Origin: Belliella pelovolcani
GTDB lineage: Bacteria > Bacteroidota > Bacteroidia > Cytophagales > Cyclobacteriaceae
Reading direction: 5' to 3'
Assembly (NCBI RefSeq): GCF_900156785.1
Contig: NZ_FTOP01000005.1
Span: 124,001-188,000, forward strand
Length of the DNA: 64,000 bases
The position numbers and the translations under genes are program-made. Positions 7,020-15,255 of the stretch are shown here, piece by piece. The notes under the pieces are model-generated. The model was not told the DNA's origin. It ran no database searches and saw only the letters and a list, made by a program, of their open reading frames with translations. How positions within the stretch are numbered: position 1 is the first letter of the stretch; each line of letters begins with the position of its first letter.

Positions 7020-8228
7020 TCAAACGGTTTTTTGGAGTTTTTTGATAGCCATTAAGATTAGCTTAGCAATGTCAGTCTTAGGCAATACTTCTGAATTTTC
7101 CACGGCTCCATTTTGATCAAAAATAGTCACTTTATTGGTGTCATGCTGAAATCCCGCGCCTGATTCTTTCATGGAATTGAGCACGATCAAATCGAAATTC
7201 TTTTTAGCGAGTTTTTCCTGAGCATTTACAGCTTCATTTTCTGTTTCTAAAGCAAAGCCTACATGGATTTGATGTGAATTTTTGAGTGCAGCCAGACTCT
7301 GGGCGATGTCTACATTTTTGATCAATTCAATGGTCATAGACTCACCAGCTTTTTTGATTTTCTGAGATGCTACATTTTTCGGAGCATAGTCGGCTACAGC
7401 TGCGGCAAAAATAGCAATGTCAACTTTCGGATGGATTAACTTGGAGGTTTCATACATCTCTTGCGCACTGACTACAGAATAGATTTTGATTTGGGGGTGA
7501 GTTGGTTGCATAGCACCCTTGCCAAGAACCAAATGTACTTCGGCACCTCTCTTGGCAAACTCCTCTGCAAGTGCAGCTCCCATTTTACCACTAGAGTGAT
7601 TGCTGATGAATCTTACTGGATCAATGGCTTCTTGGGTAGGGCCAGAGGTGAGCAGTATTTTTTTTCCTGTGAAGTCTTGCGTGCTTGCAAAGTGAAGGAG
7701 AACTTCTTCCAATATAAGCTCGGGTTCCATCATTCTTCCTTGTCCTGAAAGTCCAGAAGCTAGTTCTCCAGCTTCTGCATCTAGGATGATGTTACCGTAT
7801 TGACTGATTTTCTTGAGGTTTTCCCTTACACTAGGGTGCTGATACATATCTAGATCCATCGCTGGGGCCACCATGACGGGGCACCTAGCTGAAAGGTAGG
7901 TTGCTGTGAGTAAGTTATCACATATCCCATTGGCGAATTTAGCCAAGGTGTTGGCAGAGATAGGAGCTACTAAAAATAAATCCGCCCAAAGTCCCAGTTC
8001 CACATGGTTGTTCCATTCACCAGTTTCATTTTTGTAAAACTGATGATAGACGGGATTTTTGGAAAGGGTGGCTAATGTAAGCGGGGTAATAAAATCAAGA
8101 GCAGAGGCACTGGCGATCACCTGTACCTCTGCTCCTTCTTTGATCAGTAAACGTGTCAAATGGGCAGATTTATAAGCAGCAATACTGCCAGTCACACCCA
8201 AAAGGATTCGCTTACCCTGTAGTTTCAT
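7020..8228 (-). CDS. coaBC: Bifunctional phosphopantothenoylcysteine decarboxylase / phosphopantothenate-cysteine ligase
   Basis: 402 aa, the standard CoaBC length. It makes 4'-phosphopantetheine from phosphopantothenate, cysteine and CTP in coenzyme A synthesis. The N-terminal flavoprotein CoaC domain shows GVTGSIAAYKS (11-21), the catalytic His at H75 in NNHVELG, and KFANGICDNLL around 97-107. The usual PxMNxxMW motif reads PAMDLDMYQ (122-130), with Asp for Asn. The C-terminal CoaB domain (from about 186) begins ILLTSGPTQEAIDPVRFISN with the SSGKMG loop. Its start codon overlaps the stop of the upstream omega-like gene by one base (TAATG), indicating translational coupling. Confidence 0.95.
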   Translation of the reverse strand: MKLQGKRILLGVTGSIAAYKSAHLTRLLIKEGAEVQVIASASALDFITPLTLATLSKNPVYHQFYKNETGEWNNHVELGLWADLFLVAPISANTLAKFANGICDNLLTATYLSARCPVMVAPAMDLDMYQHPSVRENLKKISQYGNIILDAEAGELASGLSGQGRMMEPELILEEVLLHFASTQDFTGKKILLTSGPTQEAIDPVRFISNHSSGKMGAALAEEFAKRGAEVHLVLGKGAMQPTHPQIKIYSVVSAQEMYETSKLIHPKVDIAIFAAAVADYAPKNVASQKIKKAGESMTIELIKNVDIAQSLAALKNSHQIHVGFALETENEAVNAQEKLAKKNFDLIVLNSMKESGAGFQHDTNKVTIFDQNGAVENSEVLPKTDIAKLILMAIKKLQKTV

Positions 8229-8542
8229 TATCCTTCAATGTCAGTTTCTGGATGACGGGAATAAACCTTTCCTTCCATGAATTCTTCCATTGCCAAAGTA
8301 GATGGTTTTGGCATTCTTTCGTAGAACTTAGAGATTTCGATTTGCTCTTTGTTTTCGAAAACTTCTTCCAAGTTATCCACAGTAGAAGCAAATTCTGATA
8401 GTTTGCTGTTCAACTCTTCTTTTTGTGTAGAAGAAATTTGCTTTGCTCTCTGTCCGATGATGTGGATAGATTCGTAGATGTTACCAGTCGGCTCAGCGAC
8501 TTTGTCCAAATCTCTGGTGATGATGGATGGATTGATTGCCAT
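8228..8542 (-). CDS. RNA polymerase omega subunit-like protein (RpoZ/Rpb6 type)
   Basis: 104 aa. This is the Bacteroidota form of the omega subunit, recognised by the segment GNIYESIHIIGQRAKQI (20-36), which corresponds to the conserved omega helix that clamps the beta' C-terminus, and by its position between bamD and coaBC. The C-terminal half (FYERMPKPSTLAMEEFMEGK) is typical of this lineage. It presumably helps assemble the polymerase in the cytoplasm. The stop overlaps the coaBC start by one base, and bamD ends 8 bp upstream, so the three genes form one tight transcription unit. Confidence 0.88.
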   Translation of the reverse strand: MAINPSIITRDLDKVAEPTGNIYESIHIIGQRAKQISSTQKEELNSKLSEFASTVDNLEEVFENKEQIEISKFYERMPKPSTLAMEEFMEGKVYSRHPETDIEG

Positions 8543-8550
8543 ATCTTTGA

Positions 8551-9492
8551 TTAATTATTGTTTTCAGTAATTGGAATTGTTCTTACCGCCTCACCTTCAG
8601 GCGAGATGGCTTTATTGGCTTCTTGTTCGGCTTTTAGTTTAGCCAAGCGCTCTTCATAATCTTTCTTCATAACTATGAAGTTGTCATATTCCTTGGTTGT
8701 CTTGATCGCGTAGGTTTCTACTTGTCCAAGGTATTTGCTCTGAGGGTATTTTCTCTTGAATTGCTCTGCAAATCGCGCAGAATCTTTAAGTCTATCTTCT
8801 TTTTTATCGAAGACACTTCGCTCAGCATAATTGTAAGCTACTTCGACGAGTCTAAAGGATAACTCCTCGTTATGCTTGCTATCCGGATAGTTTTTAGCAA
8901 AGTTTTGGAAATTGATGATGCAAGCTTTATAAAACTCACCTGGGAAAAGCCCTTCTGTCAATCGATGATACATCATAGATTCTTGATAGGCTTTTTCTTC
9001 AAATCTCCTTTGGAGGTCATCGATCATTCCCATAGCTCTCTCGTAAGAGTCTGATTCCGGGAATTTATTGATGAAAATTTGAATGGCATTGACTGCGTCT
9101 CTGCTACTTTTCTGATCTAGATTGAAGTCAGGAGCATCTAAGTACAAGGAGTAGGCGTTCATAAACATGGCTTCTTCAGCCATCGGACTTCTACTGTATG
9201 TTTGGTAGAATGTATTGAAATAACCCGCTGCTTCTATGTATCTTTTGGTTCGGAAATGACTGTAAGCATAATTGAAATCCGCTAATTCAGCCCTTTCACT
9301 ACCTCTGATTACAGGCAATACTCTGTCATATAAGATAATGGCTTTATTGTATTCACCTTTTTCATAATAGCTGTTGGCAGCATCATACAATTCTTCCCAA
9401 TTAGTACTTTTTTCAAGTTTGTAAAACTTGCCACAAGCGCTAATGGATAGGATCAAAGAAAGCGTGAATATATAAAAGAGGGATTTTTTCAT
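8551..9492 (-). CDS. bamD: Outer membrane protein assembly factor BamD
   Basis: 313 aa from the ATG at 9492; three codons upstream a TTG could extend the frame, but the ATG puts the lipoprotein signal MKKSLFYIFTLSLILSISAC in its normal position with the lipobox Cys at 20. The mature protein is a string of TPR-like helical repeats (for example YYEKGEYNKAIILYDRVLP and FRTKRYIEAAGYFNTFYQ), as in BamD, the essential lipoprotein that works with BamA to insert beta-barrels in the outer membrane. The C-terminal tail is charged (AKLKAEQEANKA). It heads the bamD - omega - coaBC - DUF4835 - recN block. Confidence 0.92.
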   Translation of the reverse strand: MKKSLFYIFTLSLILSISACGKFYKLEKSTNWEELYDAANSYYEKGEYNKAIILYDRVLPVIRGSERAELADFNYAYSHFRTKRYIEAAGYFNTFYQTYSRSPMAEEAMFMNAYSLYLDAPDFNLDQKSSRDAVNAIQIFINKFPESDSYERAMGMIDDLQRRFEEKAYQESMMYHRLTEGLFPGEFYKACIINFQNFAKNYPDSKHNEELSFRLVEVAYNYAERSVFDKKEDRLKDSARFAEQFKRKYPQSKYLGQVETYAIKTTKEYDNFIVMKKDYEERLAKLKAEQEANKAISPEGEAVRTIPITENNN

Positions 9493-9564
9493 AATTTTCA
9501 AGGTGCAAATATAGGGGAATATTAATTTGTATCAAACTTAGTATGATAGGCTAAGTGGGGAGCT

Positions 9565-10275
9565 TTATTCGACAACGAGTTTCTTGGTGACTATATTTTT
9601 ATTGTCTACAAATAATGTATAAAAGTAAACGCCCGGCCTCAGGTCTTCTACATTCATGACTAATGTTCTTTGTCTTGGGTCTAATCTGTATTCAGCAATT
9701 GGATTTCCAATAAAGCTATTGATACTGATTTTGGCATTGGCATTCGGATTTTTGAAATTATAATCGATTTGGGCTATACGATTGCTTGGGTTAGGGTACA
9801 CACTGCCTATAGAAATGTCTTTGTGGTCAGTCTGGTCTGCATCTTTGGCTGGATTGGAGACATTATAAATGGCGTCAATTACAAATAAATCCCTGTTATT
9901 TTCAGGATTGATGAAATGCAATTCAAAGTTTCCTTTTGTCTCTACTATCCCAAAGTCAAATTCAAGATACAGGTCTGTCACAATTTCGCCAGGTTTCAAA
10001 CTTAGACGCACTTTTGCAAGATCTTTTCTCGGGTCAAAGCAATTGTCACCAATACAGATTTTGATATTTTGGGAAGTACCAATATTTCCTCTTAGAAACC
10101 TCAAGTTGTAATCCTTGCTGGAATTGCTTTCGTTTTGAATGATGAGGGATTTTCTTTGGGCTGTTCCAATTTTGCCGTTGAACTCTATGTTTTCTGATAA
10201 TACGCGCACCTGCGCTTCCGAATCATACGGAAAAAGCAAGATCAAACATGCACATATCAAAAGAAAGGATTTCAT
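9565..10275 (-). CDS. Small secreted protein with T9SS type A sorting domain
   Basis: 236 aa. A signal peptide (cleavage after SEA, near residue 21) is followed by a beta-rich domain with a Cys pair (C74, C79) and, from about residue 158, a C-terminal type IX secretion sorting domain: VYPNPSNRIAQIDYNF at 159-174, then a GVYFYTLFVDN segment and the end KKLVVE. Such tails direct proteins through the type IX machinery to the cell surface in Bacteroidota. The N-terminal domain is not recognised; the segment VRLSLKPGEIVTDLYLEFDF suggests an immunoglobulin-like or gliding/adhesion-associated fold, but this is a guess. It lies 72 bp upstream of bamD, same strand. Confidence 0.85.
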   Translation of the reverse strand: MKSFLLICACLILLFPYDSEAQVRVLSENIEFNGKIGTAQRKSLIIQNESNSSKDYNLRFLRGNIGTSQNIKICIGDNCFDPRKDLAKVRLSLKPGEIVTDLYLEFDFGIVETKGNFELHFINPENNRDLFVIDAIYNVSNPAKDADQTDHKDISIGSVYPNPSNRIAQIDYNFKNPNANAKISINSFIGNPIAEYRLDPRQRTLVMNVEDLRPGVYFYTLFVDNKNIVTKKLVVE

Positions 10276-10462
10276 GTAGAGTTTTTATTCAATAAGCCCG
10301 ACTAATTATCTGATTTACTTATACTAATACGTATAAAAATACCTAATTGGTTTCAGGTTAAAAAGATTTAGTGGTTAATTTTTGTTAACCTTTTATAAAA
10401 TTTTTTTTGCGCTTCTACGTTTTCACGGATTTATAAAAATAACAGGGTGCTTTTAATTTATT

Positions 10463-12082
10463 TTAACCCCCGGATTTAACCCGTTCATCTATTAAAATTT
10501 GTATTTCTTCATCAGTTGGGAGTGGAATTTCTACCTCAGGAATATCGAATAAATTTTCTTGATTTTTTCTTCTATTGATTGGATTTCTCCATGCTCTGAT
10601 GATTTCCATGTTCGGTTTTTCGTCTTCCCTCCATTTGAATCCATCCAAGATTTTCTGATCTTCCTTGAGCATATGGGGAGGAGTGAATTGACCTTCAGGT
10701 TTGACCAAGTAGTTGATCTTGCTCACATTTCCTTCTTTAAAAAACATGATGATGTTGGCACAAATATTTTTATTGACACCCCGTAATGTGCTATCATTGA
10801 GCAAATCAAAATACAATGACTCTCCATTGCCTGTGACATCGAGTCTTTGGATTTGAGATTCACTGAATAAGCCTACCATTTTTCTACCTTTTAGTTGATT
10901 GAAGTTGCCTAAGGTGTCCTTACTTACGGAGAATGCTTTTTGGGTAAGAAAGACTTTCTCGATTTCTTCATTGGCAATCAAAAACCTGATGCTATCGGCT
11001 GTAATTTGTGTTTTGTCGTTCCAGATCACGGGGTCATTGTACAAGTGAATGGTCGAGTCTGAATAGATATAAGCCAGAGAATCTGATCTGCCTGCCAGTT
11101 CTGATTTGATCATGCGGACATTGTGAAAGGCCTGCAAGAATCGCTCAGCTTCATCCTCACTATCCTGAGAAATCAAAGTGTCGGCAATCATATACATGGT
11201 ATCTTGCTCAAAATACTTCTTGACTAAGGCATTCCCATATACTTTAGAGTATTTCCTGTCTTCCCAGTACTTACCTTCTTCTCCAAAAATCTCTATATCT
11301 CGCTCCTTGTTATAAACGGCTACATCTCCCCTTCCTTCGTAATAAAGTTGATTTTCGTCGTAATACAGATTGTCGGCATAGACCCATGAAGTCTCTGTTT
11401 CAACATCGCCTTCATAGAATCTGAAAATTTTATTCTCAGTATCATAATAGCTTCCCTTTTGCGCATTCAATCTATTTCCTTCTGCTGAAACCACATTGGT
11501 AAGGCCTACCGTCTCGGCAGTTTTCGGGATTGTTCTGTAGATCAGGAAATTGGTTTTCAGCGTATAATCTGGGTTTACTAGAATCACATCATCTGTAAAG
11601 GTGATTTTTTCTATGGCGGTCTCATAGACACCATTTTTGCTCGTCAGCACATTGGTGGAGTCTACGACTTTTCCGTCATTGAAGTAATTGGCCACGCCTG
11701 TCTCTCTGTTGTAATCCAAAAACTCAGTATAGAGTGTGGTGGATTCATTTTTGAAAACTACGTTGGTTCTGAGCTTGGCGATCTTGGTGTTGCCATCATA
11801 CTCTGCATACCTACTTCTAGTGGTGACAGGGTCTTTTTGATCTACTATTCTCACGTTACCGAATAGTTTGGCTTTGTTTTCTGTTTCAAAAAAATGCGCT
11901 GAGTCACAATAGATCAAAGAGTTTTGGTGTTTCATCACTGCATTACCAAGCAATCTTTGGAATCCTCCGCTGCCGACCAGTCGATCAGCTTTTCTGATTT
12001 CCAAGAGATTGTCATTTTGGGCTAGTGCCAAAAAGGATAGGAATAAGAAAAATATGGAGGGAAAGAGTTTCTTTTTGATCAT
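10463..12082 (-). CDS. OstA-like envelope protein (LptA/LptD N-terminal type)
   Basis: 539 aa with a signal peptide (MIKKKLFPSIFFLFLSFLALAQ). The mature part consists of repeated OstA-type beta-taco segments: phrases such as VMKHQNSLIYCDSAHFFETE, then KLFGNVRIVDQKDPVTTRSR and YYEGRGDVAVYNKERDIEIF alternate as in LptA-family lipopolysaccharide transport proteins. In Bacteroidota such long OstA-like proteins are thought to take part in carrying LPS across the periplasm; this is family knowledge, not shown here. The end is charged and Pro-rich (IPEVEIPLPTDEE). It is transcribed away from tilS, from which it is separated by 50 bp. Confidence 0.85.
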   Translation of the reverse strand: MIKKKLFPSIFFLFLSFLALAQNDNLLEIRKADRLVGSGGFQRLLGNAVMKHQNSLIYCDSAHFFETENKAKLFGNVRIVDQKDPVTTRSRYAEYDGNTKIAKLRTNVVFKNESTTLYTEFLDYNRETGVANYFNDGKVVDSTNVLTSKNGVYETAIEKITFTDDVILVNPDYTLKTNFLIYRTIPKTAETVGLTNVVSAEGNRLNAQKGSYYDTENKIFRFYEGDVETETSWVYADNLYYDENQLYYEGRGDVAVYNKERDIEIFGEEGKYWEDRKYSKVYGNALVKKYFEQDTMYMIADTLISQDSEDEAERFLQAFHNVRMIKSELAGRSDSLAYIYSDSTIHLYNDPVIWNDKTQITADSIRFLIANEEIEKVFLTQKAFSVSKDTLGNFNQLKGRKMVGLFSESQIQRLDVTGNGESLYFDLLNDSTLRGVNKNICANIIMFFKEGNVSKINYLVKPEGQFTPPHMLKEDQKILDGFKWREDEKPNMEIIRAWRNPINRRKNQENLFDIPEVEIPLPTDEEIQILIDERVKSGG

Positions 12083-12132
12083 TTGATTCGAGAGTCGGCA
12101 ACAAAATTAAGCAAAAATGATATTTTTGGTCT

Positions 12133-13449
12133 ATGGTTGAACATTTTATCCAGCATATACGCACAAAAAATCTTTTTGATTTAGAAAAACGCTATTTATT
12201 GGCAATCAGTGGTGGTTTAGATAGTACATGTCTCGGGCATTTACTCAAGGCAGCTGGTGTCAAGTTTGCATTGGTTCATTATAATTTTGGTTTGAGAGGA
12301 GCAGAGAGTGATGAAGATGAAGCTTTTGTAAAAGAAATGGCTGACTTGTGGAAGGTTTCTATTTATTCTCAAAAGGCAACTCCAGGAGTATTTGATCAGA
12401 CTGGTAAGTCGATTCAGATGATTGCAAGAGAGTTGAGATACGCTTGGTTTGAAAGTATTTTGGAGACTAAAACTTATGCAGGGGTAGTCGTAGCGCACCA
12501 TCTCGAGGATCAATTGGAGACCATTTTCCTCAACTTACTCAGAGGTACGGGTATAGAAGGTATGTATGGCATGGCTGAAAAAAGAGATTACTTGATTAGG
12601 CCATTGTTGCCTTTCAAGAAATCAGATTTGCAAGACTATATGGTCAGTCAAAGACTTCCTTGGCGAATCGATAGCAGCAACGAAAAGAATATCTACAAAC
12701 GAAATTTCATTAGAAACGAAGTATTTCCACTGATTCAATCGGTATTCCCAGATGCGGTGACTACTTTAGAAGGGAGTTTTCAAAGGATCAAAGATACAGG
12801 CAAAGCATTTTTTCACCTTTACACACTATGGCGGCTTGAGCATGTCGTGGAAGAAGGGGGCTTCCAATATCTACCCATCAAAGCATTAGACAATCTTCCA
12901 GGTAAGCACTCTATGCTGTATTATTGGCTGAGAGATAGTGGGTTTGGGATGGCTGAAGTGGAAGAGGTATTTGCTGTTTTGGATCAAGGTGAATCTGGGA
13001 AGGTGTTTTTTTCAGGAAAGTATGTTCTCAATGTAGATCGAGCGTATTTGATCTTGGGTGAGCAGGATTTTTCTCAACCTGAAATCAAGATTGATAAGAC
13101 CGCAATTTCCTTGGTGCTCAATACCGCGAAATATGATATCTTGCATCTGCAAGCTCCATCAGAGTTAGACAAGAGTACAGACAATGCCATGCTGGATTTG
13201 GATAAGCTAGAATTTCCTCTTTCAGTCAGGAATTGGCAAATTGGGGATAGATTGGTGCCTTTGGGGATGAAGCAATATAAAAAAGTTTCAGACCTGCTGA
13301 TCGACCTGAAAGTCCCCGTCATTCATAAAAAAGGAGTTAGAGTATTGTGTTCCGGAGATGAAATTGTGTGGGTGATCGGGTATAGAGTGAGTGAATTATT
13401 CAAAGTAGACGTAAATACAAAGGCTATCCTGTATTTCAAAAAAAGATAA
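12133..13449 (+). CDS. tilS: tRNA(Ile)-lysidine synthetase
   Basis: 438 aa. TilS converts the wobble C of tRNA-Ile(CAU) to lysidine, using ATP and lysine. The N-terminal PP-loop ATPase motif SGGLDS is at 26-31, followed by the family phrase HYNFGLRGAESDEDE and VVAHHLEDQLETIFLNLLRG, where the HxxxDxxET segment is typical of TilS. RNFIRNEVFPLI is the tRNA-recognition region. A C-terminal substrate-binding TilS domain is present (RNWQIGDRLVPLGMKQYKKV). It is divergent from the OstA-like gene and 3 bp upstream of the cNMP-binding gene. Confidence 0.95.
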   Translation: MVEHFIQHIRTKNLFDLEKRYLLAISGGLDSTCLGHLLKAAGVKFALVHYNFGLRGAESDEDEAFVKEMADLWKVSIYSQKATPGVFDQTGKSIQMIARELRYAWFESILETKTYAGVVVAHHLEDQLETIFLNLLRGTGIEGMYGMAEKRDYLIRPLLPFKKSDLQDYMVSQRLPWRIDSSNEKNIYKRNFIRNEVFPLIQSVFPDAVTTLEGSFQRIKDTGKAFFHLYTLWRLEHVVEEGGFQYLPIKALDNLPGKHSMLYYWLRDSGFGMAEVEEVFAVLDQGESGKVFFSGKYVLNVDRAYLILGEQDFSQPEIKIDKTAISLVLNTAKYDILHLQAPSELDKSTDNAMLDLDKLEFPLSVRNWQIGDRLVPLGMKQYKKVSDLLIDLKVPVIHKKGVRVLCSGDEIVWVIGYRVSELFKVDVNTKAILYFKKR

Positions 13450-13452
13450 GTT

Positions 13453-13977
13453 ATGATAAATCCATTTTCTAAAACCTTCACTGCATCCGAGCACGCAGTA
13501 TTTGACTTTCTTTCTCAGGTTAAGTTTTTTGAGCGACTGAAGCATGGGGAGATGGCTAGGTTTTTACCTACCATTCATAATAGAAAGTATCAAAAGGACG
13601 AGGTGGTGTTTTTTAGAAATGATCCAAGTCAAGCATTATATGTAGTAAGAAGAGGAGCTATCAGATTGACTGTTGATATCAAAGAAAGCTTTGAGACAAT
13701 ACTGGAAGTTGGAAAAGGCGGAGCGTTTGGGGAGAATTCACTTTTGGAGAATACCAAGCGGATTTATACTGCTATTGTAGATTCGGAGGAAGCTGAATTG
13801 ATGGTGATACCGCATTTTTCGGTTCAGGAAATATTTGAAGCACACCCAAAAATCAAAGCTAAGATGATGACTTCACTTTCTGAATTTTACAATCAGAATA
13901 ATCAAAAGCTCTTCAAGTCCTATCAGAATTCCTTTGGCTTTTTCAATTTGGCGCAGATGTTTGACCATGAACAATAA
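13453..13977 (+). CDS. Cyclic nucleotide-binding domain protein without HTH
   Basis: 174 aa made almost entirely of one CRP/FNR-type cNMP-binding beta-roll (residues about 22-140). The phosphate-binding cassette reads GGAFGENSLLENTKR (89-103). Unlike CRP/FNR regulators there is no C-terminal helix-turn-helix; the last 35 residues (FYNQNNQKLFKSYQNSFGFF) are short and hydrophilic. It may sense a nucleotide and act through a protein partner, but the ligand is not predictable from the sequence. The gene starts 3 bp after tilS, so the two are co-transcribed. The 198 bp to mdh contain nothing recognised. Confidence 0.8.
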   Translation: MINPFSKTFTASEHAVFDFLSQVKFFERLKHGEMARFLPTIHNRKYQKDEVVFFRNDPSQALYVVRRGAIRLTVDIKESFETILEVGKGGAFGENSLLENTKRIYTAIVDSEEAELMVIPHFSVQEIFEAHPKIKAKMMTSLSEFYNQNNQKLFKSYQNSFGFFNLAQMFDHEQ

Positions 13978-14175
13978 CTAGACAGGCGACGACAACGTAT
14001 GGTCTAGGCAGCTTCCTTGACATTTACCATCAATTGCTTATCTATACCGATTAGCAAAACATTTTTTTCATTTTTGAAGTATTCCAAGCAGTGGCTTTAT
14101 AAAATGTGCTTTGTTTAATAACTTAGCGACACTTTTGAGAAAAATCATTTAAACTTAAATACAAACATATAAATC

Positions 14176-15114
14176 ATGGCAAAAGTAACCGTAGTTGGAG
14201 CTGGGAATGTAGGAGCAACCTGTGCTGATGTATTGGCATACAGAGAGATTGCTGAAGAGATCGTATTGGTAGATATCAAAGAAGGCGTGGCCGAAGGCAA
14301 AGCCCTAGATATCTGGCAAAAAGCTCCAATCAATCAATATGATAGCAGAACTGTAGGAAGCACCAATGACTACTCAAAGACCGCTAATTCTGATGTAGTA
14401 GTGATCACATCAGGTCTTCCAAGAAAACCAGGGATGACTAGAGATGATTTGATCGAAACCAACGCAGGTATCGTAAAGTCTGTGACTGAAAATGTGATCA
14501 AACATTCTCCAGATGCAATCATCATCGTGGTATCCAATCCACTAGATGTAATGACTTACCAAGCTCACATTACATCAAAATTGCCAAGAACCAAAGTAAT
14601 GGGAATGGCTGGAATCTTAGATACTGCTAGATATAGAGCATTTATCGCCGAGGAATTGAATATTTCTCCAAAGGAAATCCAAGCAATTCTAATGGGTGGA
14701 CATGGTGATACTATGGTGCCACTTCCAAGATATACTACTGTAGCCGGTATTCCAGTGACAGAATTGATCGACAAAGATACCCTAGATGCAATCATCGAAA
14801 GAACGAAGTTCGGTGGTGGTGAATTGGTGAAGTTGATGGGAACTTCAGCGTGGTATGCACCTGGTTCTGCAGCTGCACAAATGGTAGAAGCGATCTTAAA
14901 GAACCAAAAAAGAGTATTCCCAGTATGTATCAAGCTAGATGGTGAGTACGGAATCGATGACTGCTACTTAGGTGTACCAGTGATTTTGGGCAAAAATGGC
15001 ATCGAAAAAGTGATCGAACTAGATCTAAATGAAGAAGAAAAAGCACTCCTAGAAGTGTCTAGAGGCCACGTGAAAGAAGTAATGACTGTGTTGGACAAAA
15101 TCACCAACAAATAA
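14176..15114 (+). CDS. mdh: Malate dehydrogenase
   Basis: 312 aa, LDH-like type of malate dehydrogenase, which interconverts malate and oxaloacetate with NAD in the citric acid cycle. The NAD site is GAGNVGAT (8-15). Substrate arginines fall at R83 and R89 in LPRKPGMTRDDL, a signature that favours oxaloacetate over pyruvate, and R152 lies in LDTAR. The catalytic pair is D149 and H176 (GGHGDTMVP). It stands alone with a strong terminator 12 bp after its stop. Codon use is notably uniform compared with neighbours, consistent with high expression. Confidence 0.97.
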   Translation: MAKVTVVGAGNVGATCADVLAYREIAEEIVLVDIKEGVAEGKALDIWQKAPINQYDSRTVGSTNDYSKTANSDVVVITSGLPRKPGMTRDDLIETNAGIVKSVTENVIKHSPDAIIIVVSNPLDVMTYQAHITSKLPRTKVMGMAGILDTARYRAFIAEELNISPKEIQAILMGGHGDTMVPLPRYTTVAGIPVTELIDKDTLDAIIERTKFGGGELVKLMGTSAWYAPGSAAAQMVEAILKNQKRVFPVCIKLDGEYGIDDCYLGVPVILGKNGIEKVIELDLNEEEKALLEVSRGHVKEVMTVLDKITNK

Positions 15115-15126
15115 GAACACTTTGAG

Positions 15127-15167
15127 AAACCTAAAAATCCCGACAAACCATCGGGATTTTTAGGTTT
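15127..15167 (+). terminator. Strong terminator after mdh
   Basis: A perfect 17-bp stem (AAACCTAAAAATCCCGA and its complement) with a 7-nt loop, 12 bp after the mdh stop. The arms are A-rich and T-rich, so it could act in both directions. Confidence 0.9.
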
Positions 15168-15255
15168 CTAATTTTTTGAATTAGCTTCACAAGAATAATT
15201 AGTATTTTGAATTCGTTTCCTAAAAGTACTCTCAGAACCTTTCACCCAAATAAGC

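Noticed and set aside
12119-12133. TATTTTTG as a promoter for tilS
   Set aside because: It is too close to the start codon and has no upstream TTG at the right distance.
14565-14933. 122-aa minus-strand ORF
   Set aside because: Antisense shadow of mdh, with no signs of a separate gene.
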